A stretch of 64,000 nt of DNA from Megaleporinus macrocephalus (taxonomy: Eukaryota; Chordata; Actinopteri; Characiformes; Anostomidae), in the NCBI GenBank assembly GCA_021613375.1, contig CM038705.1:5373864-5437863 (forward strand). Reading direction: 5' to 3'. The position numbers were made by a program, and so were the translations under genes. Position 1 is the stretch's first letter. Each line of letters opens with the position of its first letter. The notes beneath the pieces were generated by a model, which did no database searches, was not told where the DNA came from, and worked only from the letters and a program-made list of their open reading frames with translations. This document shows positions 20,370 to 32,429 of the stretch, in pieces.

Positions 20370-20510
20370 AATAACTTAGAATTAGGCTTTACTGTCATGA
20401 TACTGATTCTGGGCTTGGTTCTGGAAGGTGGGGCACTAATCAGGGTGGGATTACTGTACAGCCAAGGCCCAGAGTGGCCTCAAATACTACTGGACTTGTG
20501 GAAGTGAGGT
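20370..20510. repeat. Dispersed repeat family D, copy 1
   Basis: ATTAGGCTTTACTGTC then GATTCTGGGCTTGGTT and CAGGGTGGGATTACTG blocks recur at 22783-22960, and in weaker form (GCAGAGGTAAATAAGAG end) at 33715-33835. Confidence 0.65.
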
Positions 20511-20569
20511 GCACTTTGTTACATTACTGTACAATTCAAAACAGAATATTCCGCAAAACTAGCTGTAGA

Positions 20570-21190
20570 AAAAGAACCTTGTTTTAACATTATTAAATAT
20601 ATATATATTAATATTGACATTGTATTATTTCAAGTTTGAATAACTGTAATTATAAGGCAGCACGGACTCTTAACTCTTAACAAATATATATAGTTGCTGT
20701 CCTGAAGAAAAACAAGTAAATTGTAACTACTGGAGAGGCCAAAAACCTTTAAAATTGAATTTTTTATTTTTTATTTTTATTTATTTATTTTTTTTTTGTA
20801 TGCTATGTAGCAACACTATATTTGGCTACAATATAATATAGTTTAATGCACTATTATGATAAGCTACCCATCAATACAATATATCAGGATACAATTCCAT
20901 ACAATATGATACAATACAGAAGAAAAGTGCTGTAATAATTAGATCCAATATTATAAAATACAATATACTGCATTGTCATCATCGTCGTCTATCAATTCTG
21001 ACTCTTAAGTCTCTCTGAAACGAAGCATTTCACACTAAACCTCTCTGAATGTCCTTGTTTACGTCTCAGACGTTCTAATTATGCTGGAATTTTCGAAATC
21101 GTTGGTGCAGTTTCCCCTCATTGTTCAATCAAAGGCTATTCCGAAATTGTACACGTTTCTATTGCTGAAGAAAACTTGCTGTGACATCAA
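20570..21190. other. AT-rich intergenic sequence without features
   Basis: AT-rich, with short homopolymer and TATT runs and CAATATA-type words at 20850-20980. I see no ORF, RNA gene or element here. Confidence 0.5.
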
Positions 21191-21219
21191 TCAGTAGTAG
21201 TGACAGAATAGCGGAAACA

Positions 21220-21665
21220 CTACAACACCATAACTGCAGAAACGTCGCGGATGCAGCGACGCGGCGACGTCCCGTGCGGGAAGCTGTGCGTGCGAACTGC
21301 ATTTGGAGGTCTCGCTTGCCCGCAGTGTTTCTTCAGTGACGTCTGTTGCCAAAGTGAAGGCGGAGCTAACGTTAGTGTAGTGACCGATGTAGTTGTGTAC
21401 GTTGTGCTTTAGATCACTCGAGGCGAAGAAGGCAGGCGGAAGAGCGAACGGGAAGGCGAAGCACATTTTGTAACCCATTAAAGATTTTATATTGTTAAGC
21501 AACTAATCCTTGAAATGTTATTTGCACTTTCATAGTCTATACTTGATACATTCCCGATTTCTATGGAAATGTTTGATGTTTGGCCAACAAGTTGGACTGA
21601 ACTGAGTCTGAAACTCAATAAAGTCGTTAAGACGCCAGCCCTGTTCTGAATTCCTGACGTCACAG
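21220..21665. promoter_or_regulatory. Isolated CpG cluster with a CRE palindrome
   Basis: 21235-21470 is dense in CpG inside AT-rich surroundings (for example GCAGCGACGCGGCGACGTCC). A perfect CRE TGACGTCA lies at 21655-21662 and a half-site TGACGTC near 21338. This could be a small CpG island or promoter. No adjoining gene is recognised. Confidence 0.3.
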
Positions 21666-22782
21666 AATCATTGCAGTTGAGCTGTTGTTCTGTTTTTAGG
21701 CTCATAACCCAAACCATACGATGCTACAGATCAGGTTCTGATTGGTCGAAAGTTGTGAAACTTGGTGTACTTATGCTTTAAATGAACATCAAACAGGACA
21801 AAGAATGAGAATGTTCATGCCTTCATTTTTGATCCTGTTACTGACAGTGCAATTTGGACTTTTTTTAATGTTTCTTAAAAAAATTATAAATTAAGTGATA
21901 TAAACTATACTTTTCATAGTACATCCAGTTTAGCATTTCAGATATCATCACTGTTAAAACAACAGCATGGCTCAGTTTTATTTCTAGTATATTTCTATTA
22001 AGTTTCTATTATATTGGGGGGCTTGTGGGCTGGTCTTGGAACATGGGCTCACATTAAAAGTAAACATCTTTTTAACGTTCTCCTGGAAGGTTACCAGTTT
22101 TCCACTTTCCAGATTGGCTTTAATCAAGTTTGGATTATACACATTCATGCCCAGCTGCTATGTTTAGTATCCACTGTGTTAAGACCTGACACATCGACCT
22201 ATTGAGCCTCTAATGTGTTAAGCAAGGGTCTCATTGTTTGAATAGATTTATGACCCCCCAACCCTTCCCAAAACATATATATGACTCAGTTGTCAGTCTT
22301 TGAGAAGAGGAACTGGCTACAGCTGAGCCACAGTTCTTAAACGAATGAAGCAAAACAATGTGAGCTCTAAATGTTAGCCAGCTACCAAAACTCCCAGATG
22401 TGTTTAGTTTTTCTTTGGTATGTCCTGGTTTCAATACACAACGGGATGATACGGGCCTGAGAACCGTTTGGCTGGACAGTGAACAGTTTATACTTTTATT
22501 CACAATGAAATTTCTATTTTCCATCAATTTTTGGATTTTGATAAAAAAAAAAAGATAAATTAAGTGGTAAACTCACTTTTTTACACTTCTGGTTTGATTG
22601 AGTTTCTTTAGATTTGGGCTCTGGTTTGGAGAACATACCATTTATAATGTTCAGGTGTCACTGTGGTTGGAACAAATGATAACGCTTCATTATAAGACGT
22701 CCATATTGGGGGTTTATTAAGGCCCTGATCTTCGTTTAGTAAAACCTGAATTAGACTCTTATGTATGATGTATTTGCAGTAC

Positions 22783-22965
22783 ATTAGGCTTTACTCTCCT
22801 CACACTGATTCTGGGCTTGGTTGGGAGAAGGGCTCCTATCAGGGATGGATTACTGGAGAAGCCATTGGAACCACTACCAAGGAGATATTGAGCCCCAAGG
22901 CCCTGTGTGTTCTATCTAATACTAAGTCCAATGCAGAGGTAAATATTAGACTAATAGCATTTTTG
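22783..22965. repeat. Dispersed repeat family D, copy 2
   Basis: Shares CATTAGGCTTTACTCTCCTC, CTGATTCTGGGCTTGGTT and CAATGCAGAGGTAAATATTAGA blocks with 20370 and 33715. Confidence 0.65.
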
Positions 22966-22989
22966 CAGGTTTGCAGGATGGTAGATACA

Positions 22990-23283
22990 CTATATCGTCA
23001 ATAGTATTCCTTGAGTTCAGGTGTTCCAATCACTTCTACGGCCACAGGTGTATAAAACCAAGTACCTAGTCCTGCAGACTGCTTCTACACACATTAGTAA
23101 AGAGTGGGTCTCTCTCAGGAGCTCAGAGAACTCCAGCGTGGTACCGTGATAGGACGCCACCTGAATACCAAGTCCAGTGGTGAAGTTTCCTCACTACTAA
23201 ATATTCCACAGTGGACTGTCAGTGGTGTTAGAACAAAGTGGAAGTGATTGAGAACGACAGCAGCTCAGCCACCAAGTGGTAGC
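22990..23283 (+). mobile_element. 5' end of a Tc1-like transposon, truncated
   Basis: The start ACACTATATCGTCAATAGTA resembles the usual fish Tc1 terminus. The body keeps the degraded N-terminal helix-turn-helix coding region, with a recognisable QELRELQRGTVIG-like then GVKFPHY/SLLNIPQWTVSG-like reading. It stops at ACCAAGTGGTAG inside the DNA-binding part. The catalytic DDE region is absent. Confidence 0.75.
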
Positions 23284-24005
23284 CTTTAATAATGGTTATT
23301 CTAATCAAAGATCTATTCTTTTGATCAGCTACCTATTATGCTGATCAATGATCTGTCATACTAAACTAGAATCTATTATTGTAATAATCAGTTGCCAATT
23401 CTACTAATCAGGTACCTCTTATAGTAATTAATGATCAATTATAGAACCAATTATTTATAATTCTAATCAATTCTCTACTACTCAATAATTGTTATACTAA
23501 TAAATTACCTACCATTCCGATCAGTTACTTGTTATGCTGACCAATGATCTGTCGTACTAATTGATTAAATATACTAATCAGGGATCTATTATACTAATAT
23601 GTCATGTTATTCTAATTAGTTGCCTATCCTTCAATCAGTTACCTCTTATACTAATCAATAATAGTTATACTTATCAATTACTTATCATACTAATCAATTG
23701 TCTATTATACTAATTAACTATTTGTTATACTAATTTATTACCTATAATTCTGATTAGTTACCTATTATGCTGATCAATGATGTCATACTAATCTATCGTC
23801 TATTCTACAAATCACTTACCTCTTATACTAATTCAATCAATAACCAATTGTACTTATCAATTACGCATAACACTACTCAACTGTCTATTATACTAATCAG
23901 TTATTTCTTATACTTATTTATTACCTATTATTCTAATCAATGGTCTATAATACTTATCAAAGTATTGTTTACTACACTGAGTCCAATCGTCTGGATAACT
24001 GTAGA
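23284..24005. repeat. Degenerate CTATTATACTAATCA repeat (about 22-24 bp)
   Basis: Words such as TATACTAATCAATTACCTAT and GATCTATTATACTAATCAG recur throughout with heavy divergence. The same motif returns at 30245-30500, on the far side of the 4.7-kb element. Confidence 0.88.
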
Positions 24006-24059
24006 ACATTAAACTGTGGCGTTTATTGATCTTTCACTTCTACAGGTGAGCTTGAGGTC

Positions 24060-24400
24060 TTCGTTCCAAGTGGTCCAAGAACTCAGTCCTCGTATTTAAC
24101 CTTCAGCTTAAACACTTCCAAATGCTCGTCGTTCTCACTTTACCTGGACGCCGAGTCTGATGCGTTCCAGCCGCCGCGTTGGCCCGGTTTCAAAAGGCTA
24201 ACAATAGCGTCCTTGGCTGGAACAGGTTTGGGCCAAATCCCCCTCGCTCCTCACTGAGCGTTAGTGTTTCTGAAGCCTGTAAACGATGAAACCTCAGACG
24301 GCGAGTCTCAATGTGAAAATTTCATGGGCTCGTGTGTTGATTTGCCTTCTTTTGAGTCCAGTTACATGAAACAGTTTCTCACCTCAGGTACAATTTGAAC
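24060..24400. promoter_or_regulatory. Candidate conserved noncoding element
   Basis: Balanced-composition unique sequence (CCGCCGCGTTGGCCCGGTTT, GGTTTGGGCCAAATCCCC, GTAAACGATGAAACCTCAG) with no ORF and no repeats, between repeat arrays. It resembles vertebrate noncoding elements under constraint. Conservation cannot be shown here. Confidence 0.25.
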
Positions 24401-24545
24401 TGTTTACTGTGTGAAATAATACTGAGGAGTACAAACTCTGAGTGTGTCCCAAATCCTAGTGAGTGTGTAAGTAGGCTGTCTAGGTAGCAGCTGTGTAAGT
24501 AGCAGTGTTCTCTCCTCATCTCTCCTCATAAAACAGATTACTGAT

Positions 24546-27500
24546 GGTGCGTCCGAAATCGCCCACTTGTCTACTACTCAGTAGTGAAATCAGTAGGTGA
24601 GCACGGCTAGTATGTCTGAATACTCAGTAGTAAATCAGTAGGTGAGCGTGTCAAGTATGTCTGAATACTCAGTAGTGAAATCAGTAGGTGAGTGTGTCAA
24701 GTATGTCTGAATACTCAGTAGTAAATCAGTAGGTGAGCGTGTCAAGTATGTCTGAGTACTCAGTAGTGAAATCAGTAGGCGAGAGCGGCTAGTATGTCTG
24801 AATACTCAGTAGTAAATCAGGTGAGCGTGTCAAGTATGTCTGAATACTCAGTAGTAAATCAGTAGGCGAGCGTGTCTAGTATGTCTGAGTACTCAGTAGT
24901 GAAATCAGTAGGCGAGAGCGGCTAGTATGTCTGAATACTCAGTAGTAAATCAGTAGGTGAGCACGGCTAGTATGTCTGAATACTCAGTAGTAAATCAGTA
25001 GGCGAGCACAGCTAGTATGTCTGAATACTCAGTAGTGAAATCAGTAGGTGAGCACGGCTAGTATGTCTGAATACTCAGTAGTGATATCAGTAGGCGAGCA
25101 CGGCTAGTATGTCTGAATACTCAGTAGTAAATCAGTAGGCGAGCGTGGCTAGTATGTCTGAATACTCAGTAGTGAAATCAGTAGGCGAGCGTGGCTAGTA
25201 TGTCTGAATACTCAGTAGTGAAATCAGTAGGCGAGCACGGCTAGTATGTCTGAATACTCAGTAGTAAATCAGTAGGCGAGCATGGCTAGTATGTCTGAAT
25301 ACTCAGTAGTAAATCAGTAGGCGAGCGCGGCTAGTATGTCTGAATACTCAGTAGTGAAATCAGTAGGCGAGCGTGGCTAGTATGTCTGAATACTCAGTAG
25401 TAAATCAGTAGGCGAGCATGGCTAGTATGTCTGAATACTCAGTAGTGAAATCAGTAGGCGAGCGTGGCTAGTATGTCTGAATACTCAGTAGTAAATCAGT
25501 AGGCGAGCGCGGCTAGTATGTCTGAATACTCAGTAGTAAATCAGTAGGCGAGCGCGGCTAATATGTCTGAATACTCAGTAGTGAAATCAGTAGGCGAGCG
25601 CGGCTAGTATGTCTGAATACTCAGTAGTAAATCAGTAGGCGAGCGCGGCTAGTATGTCTGACTACTCAGTAGTGAAATCAGTAGGCGAGCGCGGCTAATA
25701 TGTCTGAATACTCAGTAGTAAAATCAGTAGGCGAGAGCGGCTAGTATGTCTGAATACTCAGTAGTAAAATCAGTAGGCGAGAGCGGCTAGTATGTCTGAC
25801 TACTCAGTAGTAAAATCAGTAGGCAGGCGCGGCTAGTATGACTGAATACTCAGTAGTAAAATCAGTAGGCGAGCGCGGCTAGTATGTCTGAATACTCAGT
25901 AGTAAATCAGTAGGCGAGCGCGGCTAATATGTCTGAATACTCAGTAGTAAATCAGTAGGCGAGAGCGGCTAGTATGTCTGAATACTCAGTAGTAAATCAG
26001 TAGGCGAGAGCGGCTAGTATGTCTGAATACTCAGTAGTGAAATCAGTAGGCGAGCGTGGCTAGTATGTCTGAATACTCAGTAGTGAAATCAGTAGGCGAG
26101 CGCGGCTAGTATGTCTGAATACTCAGTAGTAAATCAGTAGGCGAGAGCGGCTAGTATGTCTGAATACTCAGTAGTGAAATCAGTAGGCGAGCAGGGCTAG
26201 TATGTCTGAATACTCAGTAGTGAAATCAGTAGGTGAGTGTGGCTAGTATGTCTGAATACTCAGTAGTGAAATCAGTAGGCGAGCGCAGCTAGTATGTCTG
26301 AATACTCAGTAGTGATATCAGTAGGCGAGCGCGGCTAGTATGTCTGAATACTCAGTAGTGAAATCAGTAGGCGAGCGCGGCTAGTATGTTTGAATACTCA
26401 GTAGTGAAATCAGTAGGCGAGCGCGGCTAGTATGTCTGAATACTCAGTAGTGAAATCAGTAGGCGAGCGTGGCTAGTATGTCTGAATACTCAGTAGTAAA
26501 TCAGTAGGTGAGCGTAGCTAGTATGTCTGAATACTCAGTAGTAAAATCAGTAGGCGAGCGCGGCTAGTATGTCTGAATACTCAGTAGTAAATCAGTAGGC
26601 GAGCGCGGCTAATATGTCTGAATACTCAGTAGTAAATCAGTAGGCGAGAGCGGCTAGTATGTCTGAATACTCAGTAGTAAATCAGTAGGCGAGCGCGGCT
26701 AGTATGTCTGAATACTCAGTAGTGAAATCAGTAGGCGAGAGCGGCTAGTATGTCTGAATACTCAGTAGTAAATCAGTAGGCGAGCGCGGCTAGTATGTCT
26801 GAATACTCAGTAGTGAATCAGTAGGCGAGCACGGCTAGTATGTCTGAATACTCAGTAGTGAAATCAGTAGGCGAGCGCGGCTAGTATGTCTGAATACTCA
26901 GTAGTAAATCAGTAGGCGAGCGTGGCTAGTATGTCTGAATACTCAGTAGTGAAATCAGTAGGCGAGCGTGGCTAGTATGTCTGAATACTCAGTAGTGAAA
27001 TCAGTAGGCGAGCACGGCTAGTATGTCTGAATACTCAGTAGTAAATCAGTAGGCGAGCATGGCTAGTATGTCTGAATACTCAGTAGTAAATCAGTAGGCG
27101 AGCGCGGCTAGTATGTCTGAATACTCAGTAGTGAAATCAGTAGGCGAGCGTGGCTAGTATGTCTGAATACTCAGTAGTAAATCAGTAGGCGAGCATGGCT
27201 AGTATGTCTGAATACTCAGTAGTGAAATCAGTAGGCGAGCGTGGCTAGTATGTCTGAATACTCAGTAGTAAATCAGTAGGCGAGCGCGGCTAGTATGTCT
27301 GAATACTCAGTAGTAAATCAGTAGGCGAGCGCGGCTAATATGTCTGAATACTCAGTAGTGAAATCAGTAGGCGAGCGCGGCTAGTATGTCTGAATACTCA
27401 GTAGTAAATCAGTAGGCGAGCGCGGCTAGTATGTCTGACTACTCAGTAGTGAAATCAGTAGGCGAGCGCGGCTAATATGTCTGAATACTCAGTAGTAAAA

Positions 27501-29269
27501 TCAGTAGGCGAGAGCGGCTAGTATGTCTGAATACTCAGTAGTAAAATCAGTAGGCGAGAGCGGCTAGTATGTCTGACTACTCAGTAGTAAAATCAGTAGG
27601 CAGGCGCGGCTAGTATGACTGAATACTCAGTAGTAAAATCAGTAGGCGAGCGCGGCTAGTATGTCTGAATACTCAGTAGTAAATCAGTAGGCGAGCGCGG
27701 CTAATATGTCTGAATACTCAGTAGTAAATCAGTAGGCGAGAGCGGCTAGTATGTCTGAATACTCAGTAGTAAATCAGTAGGCGAGAGCGGCTAGTATGTC
27801 TGAATACTCAGTAGTGAAATCAGTAGGCGAGCGTGGCTAGTATGTCTGAATACTCAGTAGTGAAATCAGTAGGCGAGCGCGGCTAGTATGTCTGAATACT
27901 CAGTAGTAAATCAGTAGGCGAGAGCGGCTAGTATGTCTGAATACTCAGTAGTGAAATCAGTAGGCGAGCAGGGCTAGTATGTCTGAATACTCAGTAGTGA
28001 AATCAGTAGGTGAGTGTGGCTAGTATGTCTGAATACTCAGTAGTGAAATCAGTAGGCGAGCGCAGCTAGTATGTCTGAATACTCAGTAGTGATATCAGTA
28101 GGCGAGCGCGGCTAGTATGTCTGAATACTCAGTAGTGAAATCAGTAGGCGAGCGCGGCTAGTATGTTTGAATACTCAGTAGTGAAATCAGTAGGCGAGCG
28201 CGGCTAGTATGTCTGAATACTCAGTAGTGAAATCAGTAGGCGAGCGTGGCTAGTATGTCTGAATACTCAGTAGTAAATCAGTAGGTGAGCGTAGCTAGTA
28301 TGTCTGAATACTCAGTAGTAAAATCAGTAGGCGAGCGCGGCTAGTATGTCTGAATACTCAGTAGTAAATCAGTAGGCGAGCGCGGCTAATATGTCTGAAT
28401 ACTCAGTAGTAAATCAGTAGGCGAGAGCGGCTAGTATGTCTGAATACTCAGTAGTAAATCAGTAGGCGAGCGCGGCTAGTATGTCTGAATACTCAGTAGT
28501 GAAATCAGTAGGCGAGAGCGGCTAGTATGTCTGAATACTCAGTAGTAAATCAGTAGGCGAGCGCGGCTAGTATGTCTGAATACTCAGTAGTGAATCAGTA
28601 GGCGAGCACGGCTAGTATGTCTGAATACTCAGTAGTGAAATCAGTAGGCGAGCGCGGCTAGTATGTCTGAATACTCAGTAGTAAATCAGTAGGCGAGCGC
28701 GGCTAGTATGTCTGAATACTCAGTAGGTATTGAGTAGTGGGTGAACGGTTCCCGGATGACCTCCTCAATCGGCAGCCATTTTTATGTACGTAAACACAGC
28801 ACGCTGTGTATCCCATGATTCACCTGGAGTGGTGGATGAATTCAAAGTGGAGTAAATAAACGGTGAAAGCTGAACGTCGGCTGTGTGTACGTAGATACGG
28901 CTAGTGAACCGCCACTACAGTAGTTAGCGCTACTGCTAAGATAAACAATGATTACATTCCTCCCGTTTCATCTTCTCTGATCTACAGCTCCACACCGTCT
29001 GATACATAATCAGATAAAAACTCAGATCAGAGTCACTAAAAGATCTAAATCTGTCAGTAAACGAGCTTTTAAATGAATAGCAGGACTTTTACGGTGGTGG
29101 TCTGACGTCTTGCGTCACAGAACGCTGGTAATATGATGGACGTAGTACGTCTGAGATTGTGTAGCTACTAAAACTCTCCTACTGAAATTACCTACTAGTC
29201 TACCGCTCGAGCAGCACGTACTGACTCCAATCCAGTACCTACTGACTAGTAGACGATTTCAGACGCACC
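24546..29269. mobile_element. 4.7-kb TIR element whose interior is a 45-46 bp minisatellite
   Basis: The left end GGTGCGTCCGAAATCG (24546-24561) is matched, inverted with one mismatch, by CGATTTCAGACGCACC (29254-29269). Subterminal CTACTACTCAGTAG / CTACTGACTAGTAG words are also inverted. The array begins in the left subterminal region and ends at 28725. The right-hand 540 bases (28726-29269) are unique. A clear target duplication was not found. Similar GTGCGTCC-GAAATCG termini occur on non-autonomous fish DNA transposons. Confidence 0.7.
24575..28725. repeat. About 90-copy minisatellite, 45-46 bp unit, with a 1777-bp higher-order duplication
   Basis: The unit is GAATACTCAGTAGTAAATCA GTAGGCGAGCGCGGCTAGTATGTCT with TAAAT/TGAAAT length variants and a variable GCG/GTG/ACG/GAG position. 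Rare variants recur at one fixed offset: AGGCAGGCGC at 25821 and 27598, GCAGGGCTAG at 26191 and 27968. Both pairs are 1777 apart, so roughly 25100-26900 was duplicated in tandem recently. Confidence 0.97.
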
Positions 29270-30244
29270 TTGAGACACTCTAGTTAGAGAGAGACTGCGT
29301 CACGGCTTGTTCCCGCCCACTGCAGCACGCCACCGGTGGTTTAGCTGGTTGCTAAGCTACCAGCCGGCACCCAAAACAATAGCCTGAGGCTTAAAAATCT
29401 GCTAGCATAAATGCTAATGTCTGGAGTATAAAAGTGTAAATGGTGAAGGACTCGTTACAGAGTTGATAATAAAATACTGTTTTGTGTGATTATGTGACCA
29501 GAAACACATTAAAACTCCAGAGAGAATCAAAATAACTCACATTTTAAAACCACTTCACTGCTCGTAGATTTTCCTTAGCGACTGAGAAAGTGTTCAATGC
29601 TTCTTTAAAATCAGGTCTAAATAAGGTTCCTCAGTAGACAGAATGTTTAAGGTATGTAAGTATTGGGACAGTCTACATGTCAGGAGTGCATACTATGGCG
29701 TAAAATGTTGTATATGTAGACCCTTACTAGGTTTTGAGGCAGACACTCTGTCTTCATGACGTCGAGGAAACATTTCAGGCTTAACTGGCTCCTACATCAG
29801 TAAGTTACATGACTTTTCTGTGAATTTGGGGGGATGATTAACCTCCTCCGTCAAGAGATGCTCAGCTGTGAAACACGCCCTCTGCACTAAAGAACATAAT
29901 ATATATGTTCTTACAACGTATATAAAGTTATAAAATATATAATGTTATTTTTCTTGGTGCATGTAATGAAATATTGAGTCTCCACATACTTGAAAATTTG
30001 GATTATTTAGTGTGTTCATAGCTGTGTGGCAAAGTTTCTGCTATCACCTGAACTTTAAAAACAACTAAAACATTCAATCATTTTCATTATAATTTCTATA
30101 ATATAATAATTAATTAAACTTTTTAACACAAAGCATTCAAACTGGCTTATTTTACTATGTCTGAAATGAACAAGCAGTGGAAACAAGTCAAATACAATTA
30201 CATAGGTTTCAATACAGAAACGTATATGCAACATTACACACACT
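29270..30244. other. Intergenic sequence without features
   Basis: AT-moderate unique-looking sequence. I see no coding signature, RNA gene or element apart from short AT-rich runs near 29900. Confidence 0.5.
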
Positions 30245-30500
30245 GCATTATTGATTATTGATCTATTATACTAATCTTACCTATAATTACCTATAATCCT
30301 GATCAATTACATATTATGCTGGTCAATGACCCATTATTAATGACCAATGATCTAATCAATTATTTTTATACTAATCAGTGAGGTTTTATAGCTATCAATG
30401 ACCTATTATACCAGTTAGTTACCTATATACTAATCAGTTATTAGTTATACTAATTACCTATTATACTAATCATTGATCTATTATATGTATCAGAGCATCA
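30245..30500. repeat. Second CTATTATACTAATCA-type degenerate array
   Basis: Same word family as 23284-24005 (ATCTATTATACTAATC, ACCTATTATACTAATCATTG). Confidence 0.85.
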
Positions 30501-30704
30501 TTTACTACAAATATCTAAATAACTGGATATTAAAATGAATAAATATATAAATATCTACTGTTTCATTTGTTACTTTCCACCAATGATGAATTGTCCCCAC
30601 CAATTATTTAATCCCCTCTGAAAAAAGACCCCAATCTGTCAATGTCTCATTAACCTAGAGATGCAGAAAGGGTCTCTATTTGAGTCCCACCCCCCCCGTA
30701 ACAC

Positions 30705-31010
30705 TTATCAATCAATCAATCAATCAATCTTTATTTTCACTCATTAATGCATTAAGGGGAACCCTCATTTACAATGCAACCAAGCATTCACAACCTAAAT
30801 GGACTGAAAAATAAATTCAAATTAGACCAAGTATTTAATCAAGAAAGCTAAAATAAGAAACTTCATGAGTAAAACTATAAGAATTAAATTATAAAAATAT
30901 TAGAAAAGCAGATAAACAATATAAGAATGAATTAAGAAACATAAAAAAATCTAAATTAAAGGCAGACAAGCTAAAATAAATGATGAAAATAAAACAAAAT
31001 GTAAAAACGT
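30705..31010 (-). mobile_element. Probable LINE-type 3' tail, reverse orientation
   Basis: CAATCAATCAATCAATC is followed by a TTATTTTCACTC stretch and AACCCTCATTTACAATG, the reverse complement of the 10000-10083 tail. An AT-rich stretch comes next. This copy is diverged. Confidence 0.5.
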
Positions 31011-31944
31011 GGGAGACACATGGGTGTGAAAAGTGAGTGATGATGGCAGCAAAAAAAGTTTTTTTTAAAGAAACGTGTAAGTCTCTTGAAATAAGTCTGT
31101 AGCTATGAATAACGAGCAGTGTTCTACTTTTATTAATGCTAATGTATCAGAGAAGTAATGTTAATAAGTCTTAGCTGTAAGTTACTGGTTTGAAACTGGT
31201 TAAACGAGTCGGTGTCTTGTAGTTTAATCAAGACTTTAGAAAGATTGAATAGTTTTCTGGGATTGTTACTTTGGTTTTGTGGACAACAGCACCAGGTTAT
31301 GCAGAGCTACATATATTCTTAGGTCCCCACCATTGTCAAGAGCAAATCTACACCCTTGCTTTCCAAATAAGGAAGCTTCCAGAAGAACAAACCAACAAAA
31401 TAAATTCCTGAAGTACATACAGGATCAGAAACAGGCTTTGATGTTGGAGGACTTGAGAGTCCAAAAGAAAGCTCACTGTTAAATGATGAACCAATTGAAA
31501 GACTGAGTTCTCTACAGAGCTACAGTGACTGTCCAGTGTAGTGGACGTTTGGAATGAGCAGGGTGGACATATGGTAGAAGTGCTTGTTGGACCATGGAAA
31601 ATAAAAAAATTGGCCAGCTTTTTGAGTTCTGAGCTCCTCCGGGGACATAAATAGCATTGCTTGCTCTTCGACGTGGTGGTGTATTAGTTTTATGGATAAA
31701 CATTATAAATATTATATAAAAAAATATATAAATATGGTTTCTGTGTGAACAGATATACAGTTGAACTCTGCTGGTGTTTTAGGTTAATACAGAAAGTTTA
31801 TAGAAGTCAGTTCAAATGATATGGTTACATAAAAATGCCTCCAGTTCAAATTGAGGAATATTCAGATATTGTATTATTTGGATTATTACCTTTCCTGTTA
31901 TCTTCAAATCTTCAAGCTCGTACGTTAAAAACCTTTATCTGATC
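31011..31944. other. Intergenic sequence without assigned features
   Basis: It contains a 67-codon + strand open frame from 31279 that ends TNQQNKFLKYIQDQKQALML, then EDLRVQKKAHC. The end is Lys/Gln-rich and helix-like but not recognised, so I do not call it a gene. Nothing else is seen. Confidence 0.4.
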
Positions 31945-32260
31945 AATAAGTGTATGTTCACCAGTAAGAGCAGCAGATCTGATTAGAACAGATGTAAATA
32001 ATCATACATACAATACAAAGTATCATGAATATCTTATTGTGAGAGAAGTAGATCAGATCTTGAGCTCCAGTTTGAAGAACAAAGTTAGGGTCCAGATTTC
32101 TCCTGGACGCCCCAGACATTGTATAAATGTATTCAGTTCCTTCAGCAGCAAATCTTGATTTAGCTTAATGAAGTACTGAGCAGTCAAAGCAGGTATTAGA
32201 TGAGAACTGTTAATAATACTGGGTTGTTTAGGAGAAGCTTGGAAAGAGTTAAATCAACAC
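31945..32260 (-). repeat. Dispersed repeat family B, copy 3 (reverse)
   Basis: Reverse complement of the 62325-62655 copy, including the AAGCTTGGAAAGAGTTAAA upstream part that copy 1 lacks. Contains CTGGACGCCCCAGACATTGT. Confidence 0.85.
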
Positions 32261-32429
32261 ACTGACGTATGTAAAAGCACTACTTACTCTATTAATACTG
32301 TTTAATATTTAATAATAAAGTGTGTTACTGAGTAAATAAAAGCTTTCTGTCTGGGAAATATAATATTGTTCCCAAGCGACTAAAACGTCTGCACAGTGCT
32401 GCATATCTATTTATATATTGCAACTATCC

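Noticed and set aside
24575..28725. CRISPR array (regular repeats with variable positions)
   Set aside because: Units are directly abutting 45-46 bp minisatellite copies without unique spacers, in a vertebrate genome.
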